In this document: in pieces, positions 1 through 7,534 of the stretch
Position numbering within the stretch: the stretch's first letter is position 1
Layout of the letters: each line of letters begins with the position of its first letter
From: Ruminococcaceae bacterium BL-6
GTDB lineage: Bacteria; Bacillota; Clostridia; Oscillospirales; Acutalibacteraceae
NCBI GenBank assembly: GCA_902810075.1
Contig: LR778135.1
Coordinates: forward strand, 1,798,001-1,862,000
Direction of reading: 5' to 3'
DNA: 64,000 nt
The notes under the pieces: model-generated
Databases searched by the model: none
What the model was told of the DNA's origin: nothing
What the model saw: the letters and a program-made list of their open reading frames with translations, nothing else
Program-made: the position numbers and the translations under genes

Positions 1-6
1 ACCCGA

Positions 7-47
7 AAGCCTCGACACGCAATTTCGCGTGTGGGGCTTATTTTTTT
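7..47 (+). terminator. Intrinsic terminator of a gene lying left of the window
   Basis: An AAGCC...GGCTT outer stem with an inner ACACGC/GCGTGT stem is followed by seven T residues. It reads as a rho-independent terminator for a plus-strand gene that ends before base 1. Confidence 0.7.
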
Positions 48-258
48 CAGGTTTTTACGCCCGCGCCGGAGCAAATGCCGTAAGGAATACCCGCACCAGC
101 GGTGGGTTGCCGCTGATATGGCGTACCTTGCATTGCGGGTGTGCTTTTTCTTTTATGCCAGTATAAACACTAAAATCCTTACGAGAGCCTTTATACGCAA
201 TTTGGTTGTATCTGGCTTTTCTTTTTTATATCTCAGTGCTCGCGTTGAGACAAATGCC
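17..258. repeat. Degenerate direct repeat in the leader upstream of the NUDIX gene
   Basis: Two stretches about 178 bases apart share the same ordered blocks: ACGCAATTT at 17-25 and 195-203, a GGCTT plus T-rich block, a CGCG..GAG block, and CAAATGCC at 72-79 and 251-258. Bases 1-371 contain no convincing gene; the short open frames there have no ribosome-binding site or recognisable product. The region is rich in terminator-like hairpins. It may be two decayed copies of one structured leader element. Confidence 0.45.
186..227 (+). terminator. Terminator-like hairpin
   Basis: AGCC (186-189) can pair with GGCT (213-216) and is followed by a T-rich run. It occupies the same relative place in the second degenerate repeat copy as the terminator at 7-47 does in the first. 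The stem is weaker than the flanking ones. Confidence 0.35.
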
Positions 259-284
259 CTATCGCCACTCGCGTCAAAAAAGAC

Positions 285-317
285 ATCTCTCCTGTGAAGG
301 AAGAGATACCTTTTTTT
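285..317 (+). terminator. Terminator or attenuator before the NUDIX gene
   Basis: ATCTCT pairs with AGAGAT with a short GC extension, followed by seven T residues. It stands about 60 bases before the NUDIX start, so it ends upstream transcription or could act as an attenuator. Confidence 0.55.
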
Positions 318-377
318 ATGCCGAAAAATATAGTATGATGAATACTACACAGGAAAGAACTTTGAGGGGGAATGGTC

Positions 378-809
378 ATGCTGGAAGTCAGGTTTTATGA
401 CAGGGTTGCAGACTGCCAATTGAAATTTGCGGTAATTGTTTCAAAGAGCAATGGAAAATGGGTTCTCTGTAAGCATAAGGGACGGACTACATACGAATTC
501 CCCGGCGGGCACAGGGAAAACGGCGAGAATATCCTCGATACTGCTAAAAGAGAGCTTTATGAAGAGACGGGGGCATTGGATTACAGCATAAAGCCCATCT
601 GCCCCTATTCTGTCATTGGAAAAAACAAGGTGAACGAAAACGGAGAAGAAACCTTCGGCATGCTGTATTATGCGGATATCAAGGCGTTTGAGAAAGAGCT
701 GCATTACGAGATAGAAAAGGGCATTTTAATGGATACTTTACCCGGCAATTGGACCTATCCTGAAATTCAGCCGAAGCTGATGGAAAAAGCGGCTGAAGCG
801 GTCTTTTGA
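378..809 (+). CDS. NUDIX hydrolase
   Basis: This 143-residue protein belongs to the NUDIX family, which cleaves nucleoside diphosphates linked to another moiety. The full NUDIX box is present near residues 41-63: a G, five residues later E, then REL-EE-TGA, so the Mg-binding catalytic glutamates are intact. The exact substrate cannot be read from sequence; length and layout resemble small MutT/YtkD-like housekeeping hydrolases. An ATG at 372 is also in frame, but GAGGGGG at 364-370 is only one base from it and seven bases from the ATG at 378, so 378 is preferred. The gene stands alone, between a terminator-rich leader and an unrelated permease. Confidence 0.85.
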   Translation: MLEVRFYDRVADCQLKFAVIVSKSNGKWVLCKHKGRTTYEFPGGHRENGENILDTAKRELYEETGALDYSIKPICPYSVIGKNKVNENGEETFGMLYYADIKAFEKELHYEIEKGILMDTLPGNWTYPEIQPKLMEKAAEAVF

Positions 810-1031
810 ACTCCGGTTGATCGGGCATCGTCCTGCCTCCAAAAAATCCTGATTCGAGAGGGTTTGAATGAAATCCGGATTGCTGGAAAGCTTGTCCGAA
901 AGGCTTGCTTTGCGGGAACAATTTCAGCTCTAAATCCGGTTTTTAAATCTGATATAAAATCCATTTTGAATCGATATTGTGTTATGATATTTGTAGTGTC
1001 GGCTCGCAATATCATTTAACGGAGGAAAAAC

Positions 1032-2450
1032 ATGCAGCATTGTTCTGAAACTTCGCCGCAGGTTTTTGGCGGCATGCAAAAAAGTCTTTCCTTATGGAAT
1101 TTCTTCACAATAGGATTCGGAGCAATTATCGGTACCGGATGGGTCCTTTTGGTGGGAGACTGGATGGTGATAGGCGGCGGCCCGATCGCCGCCATGACCG
1201 CGTTTTTGGCGGGCGCTGTTTTTCTGCTGCCGATCGGTTTTGTTTTCGGGGAGCTGGCCGCAGCAATCCCGCTTTCGGGAGGGATTGTGGAATACGTGGA
1301 TCGCACCTTCGGGAAAACCGCATCTTACCTGACAGGCTGGCTGCTCGTGCTGGGGAATGGAATCCTGTGCCCATGGGAGGCCATTGCGATTTCCACGCTG
1401 ATATCGGAAATGTTCGGCGGCCTGTTCCCGTTTCTGCGAAGCGTCAAGCTTTACACCGTCCTGGGGGCGGATGTGTTTTTGTTCCCGACCCTCATCTCCC
1501 TCCTGATTTCAGTGTATGTGGTATGGCTGAACTTCAAAGGCGCCTCCAGCGCGGCCAGGTTGCAGTCGTTCCTGACAAAAGCACTGCTGACGGGCATGCT
1601 GGTTGCCATGGCCATTTCTATTGTGAAAGGCAGCCCAAAAAACATTTTGCCAGTCTTTGAGCGTACGGAAAGCCCGACCGTGAAAACAGACGCGGGCGGC
1701 ATGTTTGCTGGGATCGTTTCCGTATTGGTGATGACGCCCTTTTTTTACGCCGGATTCGATACGATCCCGCAGCAGGCGGAGGAGGCGAAGGAAGGACTAG
1801 ATTGGAACAGGTTTGGGAAAGTGATCGGTATGGCGCTTCTGGCATCCGGTGCTTTTTACATGATCTGCATCTATTCTTTCGCAACGATTCTCCCCTGGAC
1901 GGAATTTGTCAAAGCCTCGGTGCCGGCCCTGGCCTGCCTGCGCGGCATCAACATGATTTTATATTTCATCATGCTCGTGATTGCGGTGCTCGGCCCCATG
2001 GACCCGATGAACTCCTTTTACGGAGCGACCACGCACATCATGCTGGCGATGGGGCGCAAAGGAGAGCTGCCGAAAGCCTTTGCGGTGTTGGACGAAAAAA
2101 GCGGTACGCCCAAAGCGGCCAATATTCTCATGGCCGTGCTGACCTTATCGGGGCCGTTTCTCGGCAAGAGGATGCTGGTGCCGCTGACGAACCTATCCGC
2201 CCTGTCCTTTATTTTTGCCTGTACAATGGTTTCGTTTGCCTGCCTGCGCCTGAGGACGACCGAGCCCGATCTGCCAAGGCCCTTCCGGGTCCCCGGCGGC
2301 AGGCTCGGGATCCTCTCGGCCTGTACGGCCGGCGTCTGCATCGTGCTGCTGATGATTGTTCCCGTCAGCCCTGCGGCGCTGAATACGGAAGAATGGATCA
2401 TGCTGATCGGGTGGCTGCTTGTGGGGCTGATTTTCAGGTTGGTTTCCTAA
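1032..2450 (+). CDS. APC-superfamily amino acid permease
   Basis: A 472-residue integral membrane protein of the amino acid-polyamine-organocation superfamily. About twelve hydrophobic segments run through its length, and the first helix has the substrate-binding GFGAIIGTGW signature typical of APC symporters. A conserved intracellular stretch follows helix 8 (MGRKGELPKAFAVLD), and a cytoplasmic PRPFRVPGG segment precedes the last helices, as in many bacterial APC members. The substrate is not identifiable; likely an amino acid or amine. GGAGG at 1021-1025 supports the ATG at 1032. It appears monocistronic. Confidence 0.88.
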   Translation: MQHCSETSPQVFGGMQKSLSLWNFFTIGFGAIIGTGWVLLVGDWMVIGGGPIAAMTAFLAGAVFLLPIGFVFGELAAAIPLSGGIVEYVDRTFGKTASYLTGWLLVLGNGILCPWEAIAISTLISEMFGGLFPFLRSVKLYTVLGADVFLFPTLISLLISVYVVWLNFKGASSAARLQSFLTKALLTGMLVAMAISIVKGSPKNILPVFERTESPTVKTDAGGMFAGIVSVLVMTPFFYAGFDTIPQQAEEAKEGLDWNRFGKVIGMALLASGAFYMICIYSFATILPWTEFVKASVPALACLRGINMILYFIMLVIAVLGPMDPMNSFYGATTHIMLAMGRKGELPKAFAVLDEKSGTPKAANILMAVLTLSGPFLGKRMLVPLTNLSALSFIFACTMVSFACLRLRTTEPDLPRPFRVPGGRLGILSACTAGVCIVLLMIVPVSPAALNTEEWIMLIGWLLVGLIFRLVS

Positions 2451-2544
2451 ATTCCAAAAAGGCCGGCATTGATTTGGGCACCTGCCGGAATGTGCAGACG
2501 CCCGGAGGTGAATGGACAGTGGTGAGAAAAGGAGGAATCGTTTC

Positions 2545-3093
2545 ATGATTTTAAGAACCGACAGATTGGTTTTGCGTCCCTGGGAGGAGAAAGACGCGCA
2601 GGCGTTATATCAGTATGCAAAAAGCCCGGACATCGGGCCTCATGCGGGCTGGCCTGTTCACACCGATATAGAAAACAGCCGTCAGGTGATCAGAGACGTT
2701 TTGTCCGCGGAAGAAACCTATGCCGTTGTGTGGAAGGGGGACGATTCCCCAATTGGAAGTATCGGCCTTAAAATTGGTAAAAAGAGCAGCATTGCTTCCG
2801 GTGATGCCGAAGGGGAAATCGGGTATTGGCTCGGCGTTCCCTACTGGGGGCAGGGCTTGATACCGGAAGCGGTCCGCGAGTTGATGCGGCACGGTTTCGA
2901 AGAGCTCGGGCTGAAAACGCTTTGGTGCGGATATTTCGATGGGAACGAAAAATCCCGGCGCGTTCAGGAAAAATGCGGATTCCAATATCATCATACCGAA
3001 AAAGACAAGGAATTGCCGCTGATCAATGAAGTCAGAACGGAACATGTTACCTGCATCACAAAGGAACAATGGCAAAAAAGAGCCGGAAAATAA
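2545..3093 (+). CDS. GNAT family N-acetyltransferase (RimJ/RimL-like)
   Basis: A 182-residue GNAT enzyme, predicted to move an acetyl group from acetyl-CoA to an amine. The start TDRLVLRPWEEKDA is the typical opening of the RimJ/RimL group. The acetyl-CoA-binding loop (YWLGVPYWGQGLIPEA, about residues 95-110) and the later NEKSRRVQEKCGF segment are the usual C-terminal markers. The real start is the ATG at 2545, nine bases after AGGAGG at 2530-2535; a longer in-frame opening at 2512 has no such site. The family modifies ribosomal protein N termini, peptides or small amines, and the sequence does not say which. A short terminator follows. Confidence 0.88.
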   Translation: MILRTDRLVLRPWEEKDAQALYQYAKSPDIGPHAGWPVHTDIENSRQVIRDVLSAEETYAVVWKGDDSPIGSIGLKIGKKSSIASGDAEGEIGYWLGVPYWGQGLIPEAVRELMRHGFEELGLKTLWCGYFDGNEKSRRVQEKCGFQYHHTEKDKELPLINEVRTEHVTCITKEQWQKRAGK

Positions 3094-3105
3094 TCCGGCC
3101 CGTTT
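3082..3105 (+). terminator. Terminator after the GNAT gene
   Basis: GCCGG pairs with CCGGC over the end of the acetyltransferase gene, followed by CCGTTTT. It is a short, modest rho-independent terminator. Confidence 0.45.
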
Positions 3106-3219
3106 TGATTTCAGATCAGAAAACTTGCCTGAACGAAGCAAACGTTATATAAAGACTTAAAAACCGATCCATGCTGAACGATTTAACTTTAAGGGCCTTT
3201 TGTAACAAGGCGATCTGGT

Positions 3220-3768
3220 TTACCTTACCGACAATCCAAGTTCTTCCGCCTTTTTCAATGCATCCGTGTGTAAGATATCGCCTTTTTCTGCAACCGATGG
3301 AATCAGCAGATGAGCCAGGTCCATCCACTTCTGATAAGACGCGATCAGCTCGTAGGTTTTGACCAATCCGTCAAAATCAGCCTCTTCTTCCGTTTCGGCG
3401 CAGGCCAGTAAAATACTTTCTTTGATCCTGCTCTGTCTGCCGCCGATCAGCAGCGCATACATTTTATCCAGAGCCGCCTTCAATTGCGCCGGAAAAGAAA
3501 ACCAATACATAGGCGTTGCAAGAACGAGAATATCGCTTTGTTCCATAAGCGGAGCCAGCGTGTTGAAATCGTCTTCGAATACGCAGGCGGCCCCTTTGGA
3601 GTAGCACCTGTTACATGCCTTACAGCCATTGATTTTCTTTAAGCCGGCTTCGTACTTTGTTATGGTATGCCCGGCGGCCCGCGCTCCTTTGATAAACGCA
3701 TCCGCCATCAAGTCGCTGTTGCCTCCCTTTCTGGGGCTGCCCGTAAGTACTAAAACTTTTTTACTCAT
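3220..3768 (-). CDS. Flavodoxin-fold NAD(P)H-dependent FMN reductase
   Basis: A 182-residue flavodoxin-fold protein. It opens with the FMN phosphate-binding loop TGSPRKGGNS (residues 9-18). A Cys-rich CKACNRCYSKGAACVF segment follows at about 49-64, then the ATPMYWFSFPAQLK flavin-contact motif. This pattern is common among clostridial NADPH-dependent FMN reductases and iron-sulfur flavoprotein relatives; whether a cluster is bound cannot be told. It lies two bases downstream of the sugar acetyltransferase gene, so the two form an operon. The divergent HxlR-type regulator probably controls it, as such regulators often govern quinone or FMN reductases responding to electrophiles. Confidence 0.85.
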   Translation of the reverse strand: MSKKVLVLTGSPRKGGNSDLMADAFIKGARAAGHTITKYEAGLKKINGCKACNRCYSKGAACVFEDDFNTLAPLMEQSDILVLATPMYWFSFPAQLKAALDKMYALLIGGRQSRIKESILLACAETEEEADFDGLVKTYELIASYQKWMDLAHLLIPSVAEKGDILHTDALKKAEELGLSVR

Positions 3769-3770
3769 TT

Positions 3771-4379
3771 TTATCGTCCTCTCTTATATTCTTCCTGCTT
3801 CGTGGACCAATACTTCTCATCCTCGTCCGTGATGGACCGCAATACTTTGCAGGGGGTTCCGGCTACAACGACGCCGCTCGGAATATCTTTTGTTACCACA
3901 GAACCAGAACCGATTACCACGTTGCCGCCTATGGCCACGCCGGGATTGATTACCGTATTTCCGCCGATCCATACGTCACTGCCAATGGTGACAGGCTTTC
4001 CGTATTCCAGGCCGGTTGCCCGCACTTGTGCATCGATAGGGTGTGCGGCGGTATAAATACAGACGCGGGGGCCGAAAAGGACATGATCGCCGATAGTCAC
4101 AGGACATACGTCAATGATGATACAATCGTAATTGGCATAGAAATTTTCTCCCACAAAAATATGACGGCCGTAGTCGCAATGAAAAGGCGGCTCAATCCAG
4201 ATATTTTCACCGGTTGAACCGAACAACTCTTTCAAATAAGCAATCCGTCTATCACACTCATCCTCATTCGTTTGATTAAACAAGCGCACAAGGCGCCTTG
4301 CATTTTTATTATCCTGCACCAGTTCTTTGTCCTGTGCAATATATAATTTCCCTGAAAGCATTTTTTCTTTTTCCGTCAT
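3771..4379 (-). CDS. Sugar O-acetyltransferase (maltose/galactoside type)
   Basis: A 202-residue member of the left-handed beta-helix (hexapeptide repeat) acetyltransferases. The N-terminal [13 protein letters not shown] is the Mac domain found in maltose and galactoside O-acetyltransferases. The central part carries hexapeptide repeats ([18 protein letters not shown], then [20 protein letters not shown]), including the TAAHP catalytic-histidine region. These enzymes acetylate excess sugars with acetyl-CoA. The start at 4379 is chosen over an upstream in-frame ATG because AGAAGG lies just ahead of it and MTEKEKM is the usual family N terminus. It is the first gene of a two-gene operon with the FMN reductase. 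Confidence 0.9.
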   Translation of the reverse strand: MTEKEKMLSGKLYIAQDKELVQDNKNARRLVRLFNQTNEDECDRRIAYLKELFGSTGENIWIEPPFHCDYGRHIFVGENFYANYDCIIIDVCPVTIGDHVLFGPRVCIYTAAHPIDAQVRATGLEYGKPVTIGSDVWIGGNTVINPGVAIGGNVVIGSGSVVTKDIPSGVVVAGTPCKVLRSITDEDEKYWSTKQEEYKRGR

Positions 4380-4444
4380 AAATAACCTTCTTTCCAGACC
4401 TTGCTTTTTTATTATTTGAAAAAGATCCAATTGATGCTAAAATA

Positions 4445-4472
4445 AGAATAGCGTATTTGTATGATTAGTCAA
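4445..4472 (-). promoter_or_regulatory. Sigma-A promoter of the acetyltransferase-FMN reductase operon
   Basis: On the minus strand TTGACT (4467-4472) and TATTCT (4445-4450) are separated by 16 bases. The -35 box overlaps the palindrome at 4471-4483. Confidence 0.6.
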
Positions 4473-4483
4473 GTACGTACCTT
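4471..4483. promoter_or_regulatory. Putative HxlR-type operator
   Basis: AAGTACGTACCTT is a near-perfect palindrome in the divergent intergenic region. It overlaps the minus-strand -35 box and sits just upstream of the hxlR-like gene. Assignment as the regulator's own site is inference from position and symmetry. Confidence 0.45.
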
Positions 4484-4516
4484 CTGGATATATACTATAT
4501 GGAAGGAGAGTGTAAA

Positions 4517-4879
4517 ATGGCGATTGAAGACTGCAGCCCGACAGGAGCAGATATCGAAGATACCGGTTTTGGATATACCTTGTCGATCATCGGCGGCAAA
4601 TATAAAATGATTATCATGTATTGGCTTTCCGAGTATAAGCAAGTCATGAGGTTCAATGAACTGAAACGCTGCATCGGTACGATCACCTATAAAACGCTCA
4701 GCAATACATTGAAAGCCATGGAAGCCGACCGGCTGATTATCCGCACAGAGTACCCGCAAATACCGCCCAAGGTGGAATACGCTCTTTCAGAGCGCGGAAA
4801 GTCTTTGATCCCTGTCTTGAATATGATGTGCGAATGGGGAGAAAACAATCGGCTGCCACAGTCAAAAAACTGTGGGTAG
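4517..4879 (+). CDS. HxlR family winged-helix transcriptional regulator
   Basis: A 120-residue HxlR/DUF24-type regulator of the MarR-like winged-helix group. Typical features are the SIIGGKYKMIIMYWL segment after a short N-terminal tail, then MRFNELKRCIG-ITYKTLSNTLK as the helix-turn-helix, and the wing around EYPQIPPKVEYALSERG. There is a cysteine near the N terminus (residue 6), the type of residue some HxlR regulators use for redox sensing, but this is not proof. The ATG at 4517 has GGAAGGAG at 4501-4508. It is transcribed divergently from the sugar acetyltransferase-FMN reductase operon, which is its most likely target. Confidence 0.88.
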   Translation: MAIEDCSPTGADIEDTGFGYTLSIIGGKYKMIIMYWLSEYKQVMRFNELKRCIGTITYKTLSNTLKAMEADRLIIRTEYPQIPPKVEYALSERGKSLIPVLNMMCEWGENNRLPQSKNCG

Positions 4880-4917
4880 AATGTTAACGATGAAAATGCT
4901 GCATGTGCCAAACAAAA

Positions 4918-4953
4918 CCCGGGCGGCCGAATTTTGGCCGCCCGGGTACTTTT
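4918..4953 (+). terminator. Strong terminator after the HxlR regulator
   Basis: A perfect 11-bp GC stem (CCCGGGCGGCC/GGCCGCCCGGG) with a 7-base loop is followed by TACTTTT. Confidence 0.8.
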
Positions 4954-4973
4954 CCGCTTGATTCTTTTCGGGG

Positions 4974-5003
4974 TTGTGGTCTCATACTCTTTTAGAGTAT
5001 AAT
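4974..5003 (+). promoter_or_regulatory. Promoter with overlapping inverted repeat, flavin reductase gene
   Basis: TTGTGG and TATAAT (4998-5003) are 18 bases apart. Between and overlapping the -10 box lies a perfect inverted repeat ATACTCT-TTT-AGAGTAT (4984-5000), well placed for a repressor. Transcription would give a leader of about 110 bases before the ATG at 5119. Confidence 0.55.
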
Positions 5004-5118
5004 AAAATGGAAATAAGGTTTCGGGCGCTTGAAAGAATTATGAAACAAGCGCTCCGCGCATTTCATGCCTTGCAGTTATGACAAAACAATATCATAAAGA
5101 AAAGGAGCGGTGAATGGT

Positions 5119-5667
5119 ATGTCATTGAAAAAACTCCCCATAGAAAAGGCGTTTATGCTGGTGGAACCCGGCCCGGTCCTTCTGGTCACGACAAACGACG
5201 GAAGGAAAAACAACATCATGACGATCACGTGGCACATGGTGATCGATTTTACCCCGCAGATCGCCCTGACGACCGGGCCGTGGAACCACTCGTTCCAGGC
5301 GCTGAGGGAGACCAAAGAATGTGTGCTTGCGGTTCCGGCGGCCGATCTTGCGGAGAAAGCGGTCTCGATCGGGGACTGTTCCGGCGCCGAGGTGGACAAG
5401 TTCCAGAAGTTCGGCCTGACGCCGCTTCCGGGACTGAAAGGAAAAGCGCCGCTGATCTCCGAATGTCTGGCATGTCTGGAATGCCGCGTTCTGGATTATC
5501 TGGAGCCCTACGGCATTTTTATCCTTCAGGGCACCCAGGCGTGGATGGATTTCGAGCGGAAGGAGCGCCGCACTTTCCACGCGAACGGTGACGGGACCTT
5601 CGTGGTGGATGGAGAGACCATCAGCCTGCGCAGCCTGATGGAGGACAAGCTGCCGTCCGGCGTATAA
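5119..5667 (+). CDS. Flavin reductase-like, FMN-binding split-barrel protein
   Basis: A 182-residue member of the flavin reductase-like domain family (FMN-binding split barrel). The sequence NNIMTITWHMVIDFTPQIAL, with the following GPWNHSFQALRETKECVLAVP, is the typical FMN-binding region. Such proteins bind FMN and pass electrons from NAD(P)H or partner proteins; the partner here is not known. Two cysteines (ECLACLEC region) lie in the C-terminal half. The ATG at 5119 is preferred to the GTG at 5110 because AGGAG at 5103-5107 is too close to the GTG. The gene is monocistronic with its own promoter and terminator. Confidence 0.85.
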   Translation: MSLKKLPIEKAFMLVEPGPVLLVTTNDGRKNNIMTITWHMVIDFTPQIALTTGPWNHSFQALRETKECVLAVPAADLAEKAVSIGDCSGAEVDKFQKFGLTPLPGLKGKAPLISECLACLECRVLDYLEPYGIFILQGTQAWMDFERKERRTFHANGDGTFVVDGETISLRSLMEDKLPSGV

Positions 5668-5670
5668 AGG

Positions 5671-5712
5671 AATAGAGTACGAAAGCCTGCGGCTCAAGGG
5701 CCTCTATTTTTT
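5671..5712 (+). terminator. Terminator after the flavin reductase gene
   Basis: AATAGAG pairs with CTCTATT around an inner AGCC-TGC-GGCT stem, with a T-run of six. Confidence 0.6.
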
Positions 5713-5808
5713 CTTCTCCCCCATTTTGCGGGAGGCGCACCAAGCGGGCTTTTGAAAAGACGGAAACAGCGATTAAAAAAATGAATGATTTTACAGGAGG
5801 CGTTCCAT

Positions 5809-6870
5809 TTGCAGATCCATAAAATTGCGGTGATTCCCGGCGACGGAATCGGGCCCGAGGTTATTTCGGAGGGCTGCAGGGTGCTGGAGCGCGCCGCCCG
5901 GCTGGACGGCGGGTTTCGGTTTGAATTTACGACTTTTCCCTGGGGGTGCCAGTATTACCTGAAAAACGGCAGGATGATGGCACAGGACGGAATCGAGCAG
6001 CTCAGCGGATTCGACGCCATTTTTCTGGGCGCCGTCGGTTTTCCCGGAGTGCCGGACCACATTTCGCTTTGGGGGCTCCTCCTCGAGATTCGCAAAAGCT
6101 TCGACCAGTATGTCAACCTCCGCCCGGTAAAGCTTCTGCGGGGAGCACCCTGCCCCCTGAAAGGCGTCAAACGGGAAGACGTCGACATGGTCTTTGTGCG
6201 CGAGAACAGCGAGGGCGAATATGCCGGCAGCGGAAGCTGGCTTTACCGGAACACCCCATACGAGGTTGTGATCCAAAACGGGGTTTTCTCCCGGCGCGGA
6301 TGCGAACGGATCATCCGCTATGCGTTCGAGCAGGCGCGCCGCGAGCACAGGACGCTGACCAGCGTGAGCAAGGGAAACGCGCTGAACTATTCCATGGTTT
6401 TCTGGGACCAGATTTTCGCCGAGGTAAGCCGGGAATACCCGGATGTCAAGACCGCCGGATACCTGGTGGATGCGGCCAGCATGCTGATGGTAAAGCATCC
6501 CGAAAAATTCCAGGTGGTCGTCACTTCCAACCTGTTCGGCGATATCCTCACCGACCTCGGCGCCGCGATCGCCGGCGGCATGGGCCTCGCCGCCGGCGCG
6601 AACATCAACCCCGAGCGTAAATATCCCTCCATGTTCGAGCCGATCCACGGTTCGGCGCCCGATATTGCCGGACGCCAGATCGCGAACCCTCTCGCCACCA
6701 TCTGGGCCGCCAGCCAGATGCTCGATTTCTTCCATCACGAGGACTGGGGGAAACGCCTTCTGAACGTGATCGAGGATGTGCTGACGGATGGAAAAGTGCT
6801 CACCCCGGATATGGGCGGAACAGCGACCACCGCACAGGTAGGCGACGCCGTCCTTTCCCGCCTGGAATAA
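5809..6870 (+). CDS. Tartrate/isopropylmalate-type NAD-dependent decarboxylating dehydrogenase
   Basis: A 353-residue beta-decarboxylating dehydrogenase of the isocitrate/isopropylmalate dehydrogenase superfamily, closest in features to tartrate dehydrogenase. It carries AVIPGDGIGPEV near the N terminus, the VRENSEGEYAG substrate loop, the Mg-binding NLFGDILTDLGAAIAGGMG motif and EPIHGSAPDIAG for NAD. It oxidises a 2-hydroxyacid (malate, tartrate or 3-isopropylmalate class); the substrate is not settled. The start is the TTG at 5809, eight bases after AGGAGG at 5795-5800; an ATG at 5785 lies ahead of that site and has none of its own. No leucine pathway genes adjoin it, which argues against leuB. 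Confidence 0.85.
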   Translation: MQIHKIAVIPGDGIGPEVISEGCRVLERAARLDGGFRFEFTTFPWGCQYYLKNGRMMAQDGIEQLSGFDAIFLGAVGFPGVPDHISLWGLLLEIRKSFDQYVNLRPVKLLRGAPCPLKGVKREDVDMVFVRENSEGEYAGSGSWLYRNTPYEVVIQNGVFSRRGCERIIRYAFEQARREHRTLTSVSKGNALNYSMVFWDQIFAEVSREYPDVKTAGYLVDAASMLMVKHPEKFQVVVTSNLFGDILTDLGAAIAGGMGLAAGANINPERKYPSMFEPIHGSAPDIAGRQIANPLATIWAASQMLDFFHHEDWGKRLLNVIEDVLTDGKVLTPDMGGTATTAQVGDAVLSRLE

Positions 6871-6949
6871 GGGAATTTGCACACGGCTGATTAACCTGTG
6901 CGCCATCGCCTTCATGGCCCGCTTTTGCATGTAATTTTACATTGGTGCA

Positions 6950-6997
6950 ACAAGCCCGAACGGATGTTTTAAAGCGTCCGTTCGGGCTTGTTTGTTG
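6950..6997. terminator. Bidirectional terminator
   Basis: A 15-bp stem (ACAAGCCCGAACGGA with its complement) followed by a T-rich tract serves the dehydrogenase on the plus strand. It may also serve the converging DUF523 gene. Confidence 0.75.
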
Positions 6998-7050
6998 ATT
7001 TTATTTAAAATTACGATATTATCTGTATTTCTTCTTTTGAAAAAGAAATA

Positions 7051-7482
7051 TCAGGGGATTAATTTCCCGCATTCGTCCTCCGAACAGACGGCGATCCCCG
7101 CTTCCAGAAGCTTTTGTACCGTCACCCCGTTTCCGGGCACGAGTTTACCGGAGAAGGTTCCGTCGTAGATCCGCCCGCAGCCGCAGGATGGGCTGCGGCT
7201 CTTCAGAACGGCCGCTCCGCAGCAAAGGAGCTTTGCCAAACGGAGCGTTTCCTCCGCCCCCTTCTGAAACGGCCCGGTGCAGTCGCGCCCGTCTTTTGCC
7301 GCGGCTCTGCCATCCCTGAGTTCCACAGGCGGCCGGGGCGTCGGAAGGCCGCCCAGCTGCTCCGGGCAGACCGGGATCAGACTGTGGAAACGCGCGAGCC
7401 GCAGGACCCTTTCATCCGCGCATCCCGTTCCGTTGTACCGGCAGGCGGTTCCCAAAAGGCACGCGCTGACCAGCAGATTCAT
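7051..7482 (-). CDS. DUF523 family protein
   Basis: A 143-residue DUF523 protein of unknown function. The N-terminal NLLVSACLLGTACRYNG with two cysteines, the VCPEQLGGLPTPRPPVE motif and the VLKSRSPSCGCG segment are the conserved family marks. Several conserved cysteines suggest metal or cluster binding, but this has not been shown here. The ATG at 7482 is taken because AAGGAAGG precedes it and it gives the normal family N terminus. The upstream pirin gene is separated from it by a terminator, so it probably has its own promoter. Confidence 0.88.
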   Translation of the reverse strand: MNLLVSACLLGTACRYNGTGCADERVLRLARFHSLIPVCPEQLGGLPTPRPPVELRDGRAAAKDGRDCTGPFQKGAEETLRLAKLLCCGAAVLKSRSPSCGCGRIYDGTFSGKLVPGNGVTVQKLLEAGIAVCSEDECGKLIP

Positions 7483-7501
7483 CGATCGTCCTTCCTTTCC
7501 C

Positions 7502-7530
7502 AAAAGTGCCGCACAAAGCTGCACGGCACC
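7502..7530 (-). terminator. Terminator of the pirin gene
   Basis: On the minus strand GTGCCG pairs with CGGCAC, with TTTT following. It lies between the pirin stop and the DUF523 start. The plus strand also has a T-run beside the stem. Confidence 0.6.
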
Positions 7531-7534
7531 TTTT

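Noticed and set aside
31..297. Small open frame in the first 300 bases
   Set aside because: No ribosome site; it crosses terminator-like hairpins and matches no family.
5791..6930. A 379-codon frame antisense to the tartrate-type dehydrogenase
   Set aside because: Shadow frame; the plus-strand gene has all family motifs and a good ribosome site.
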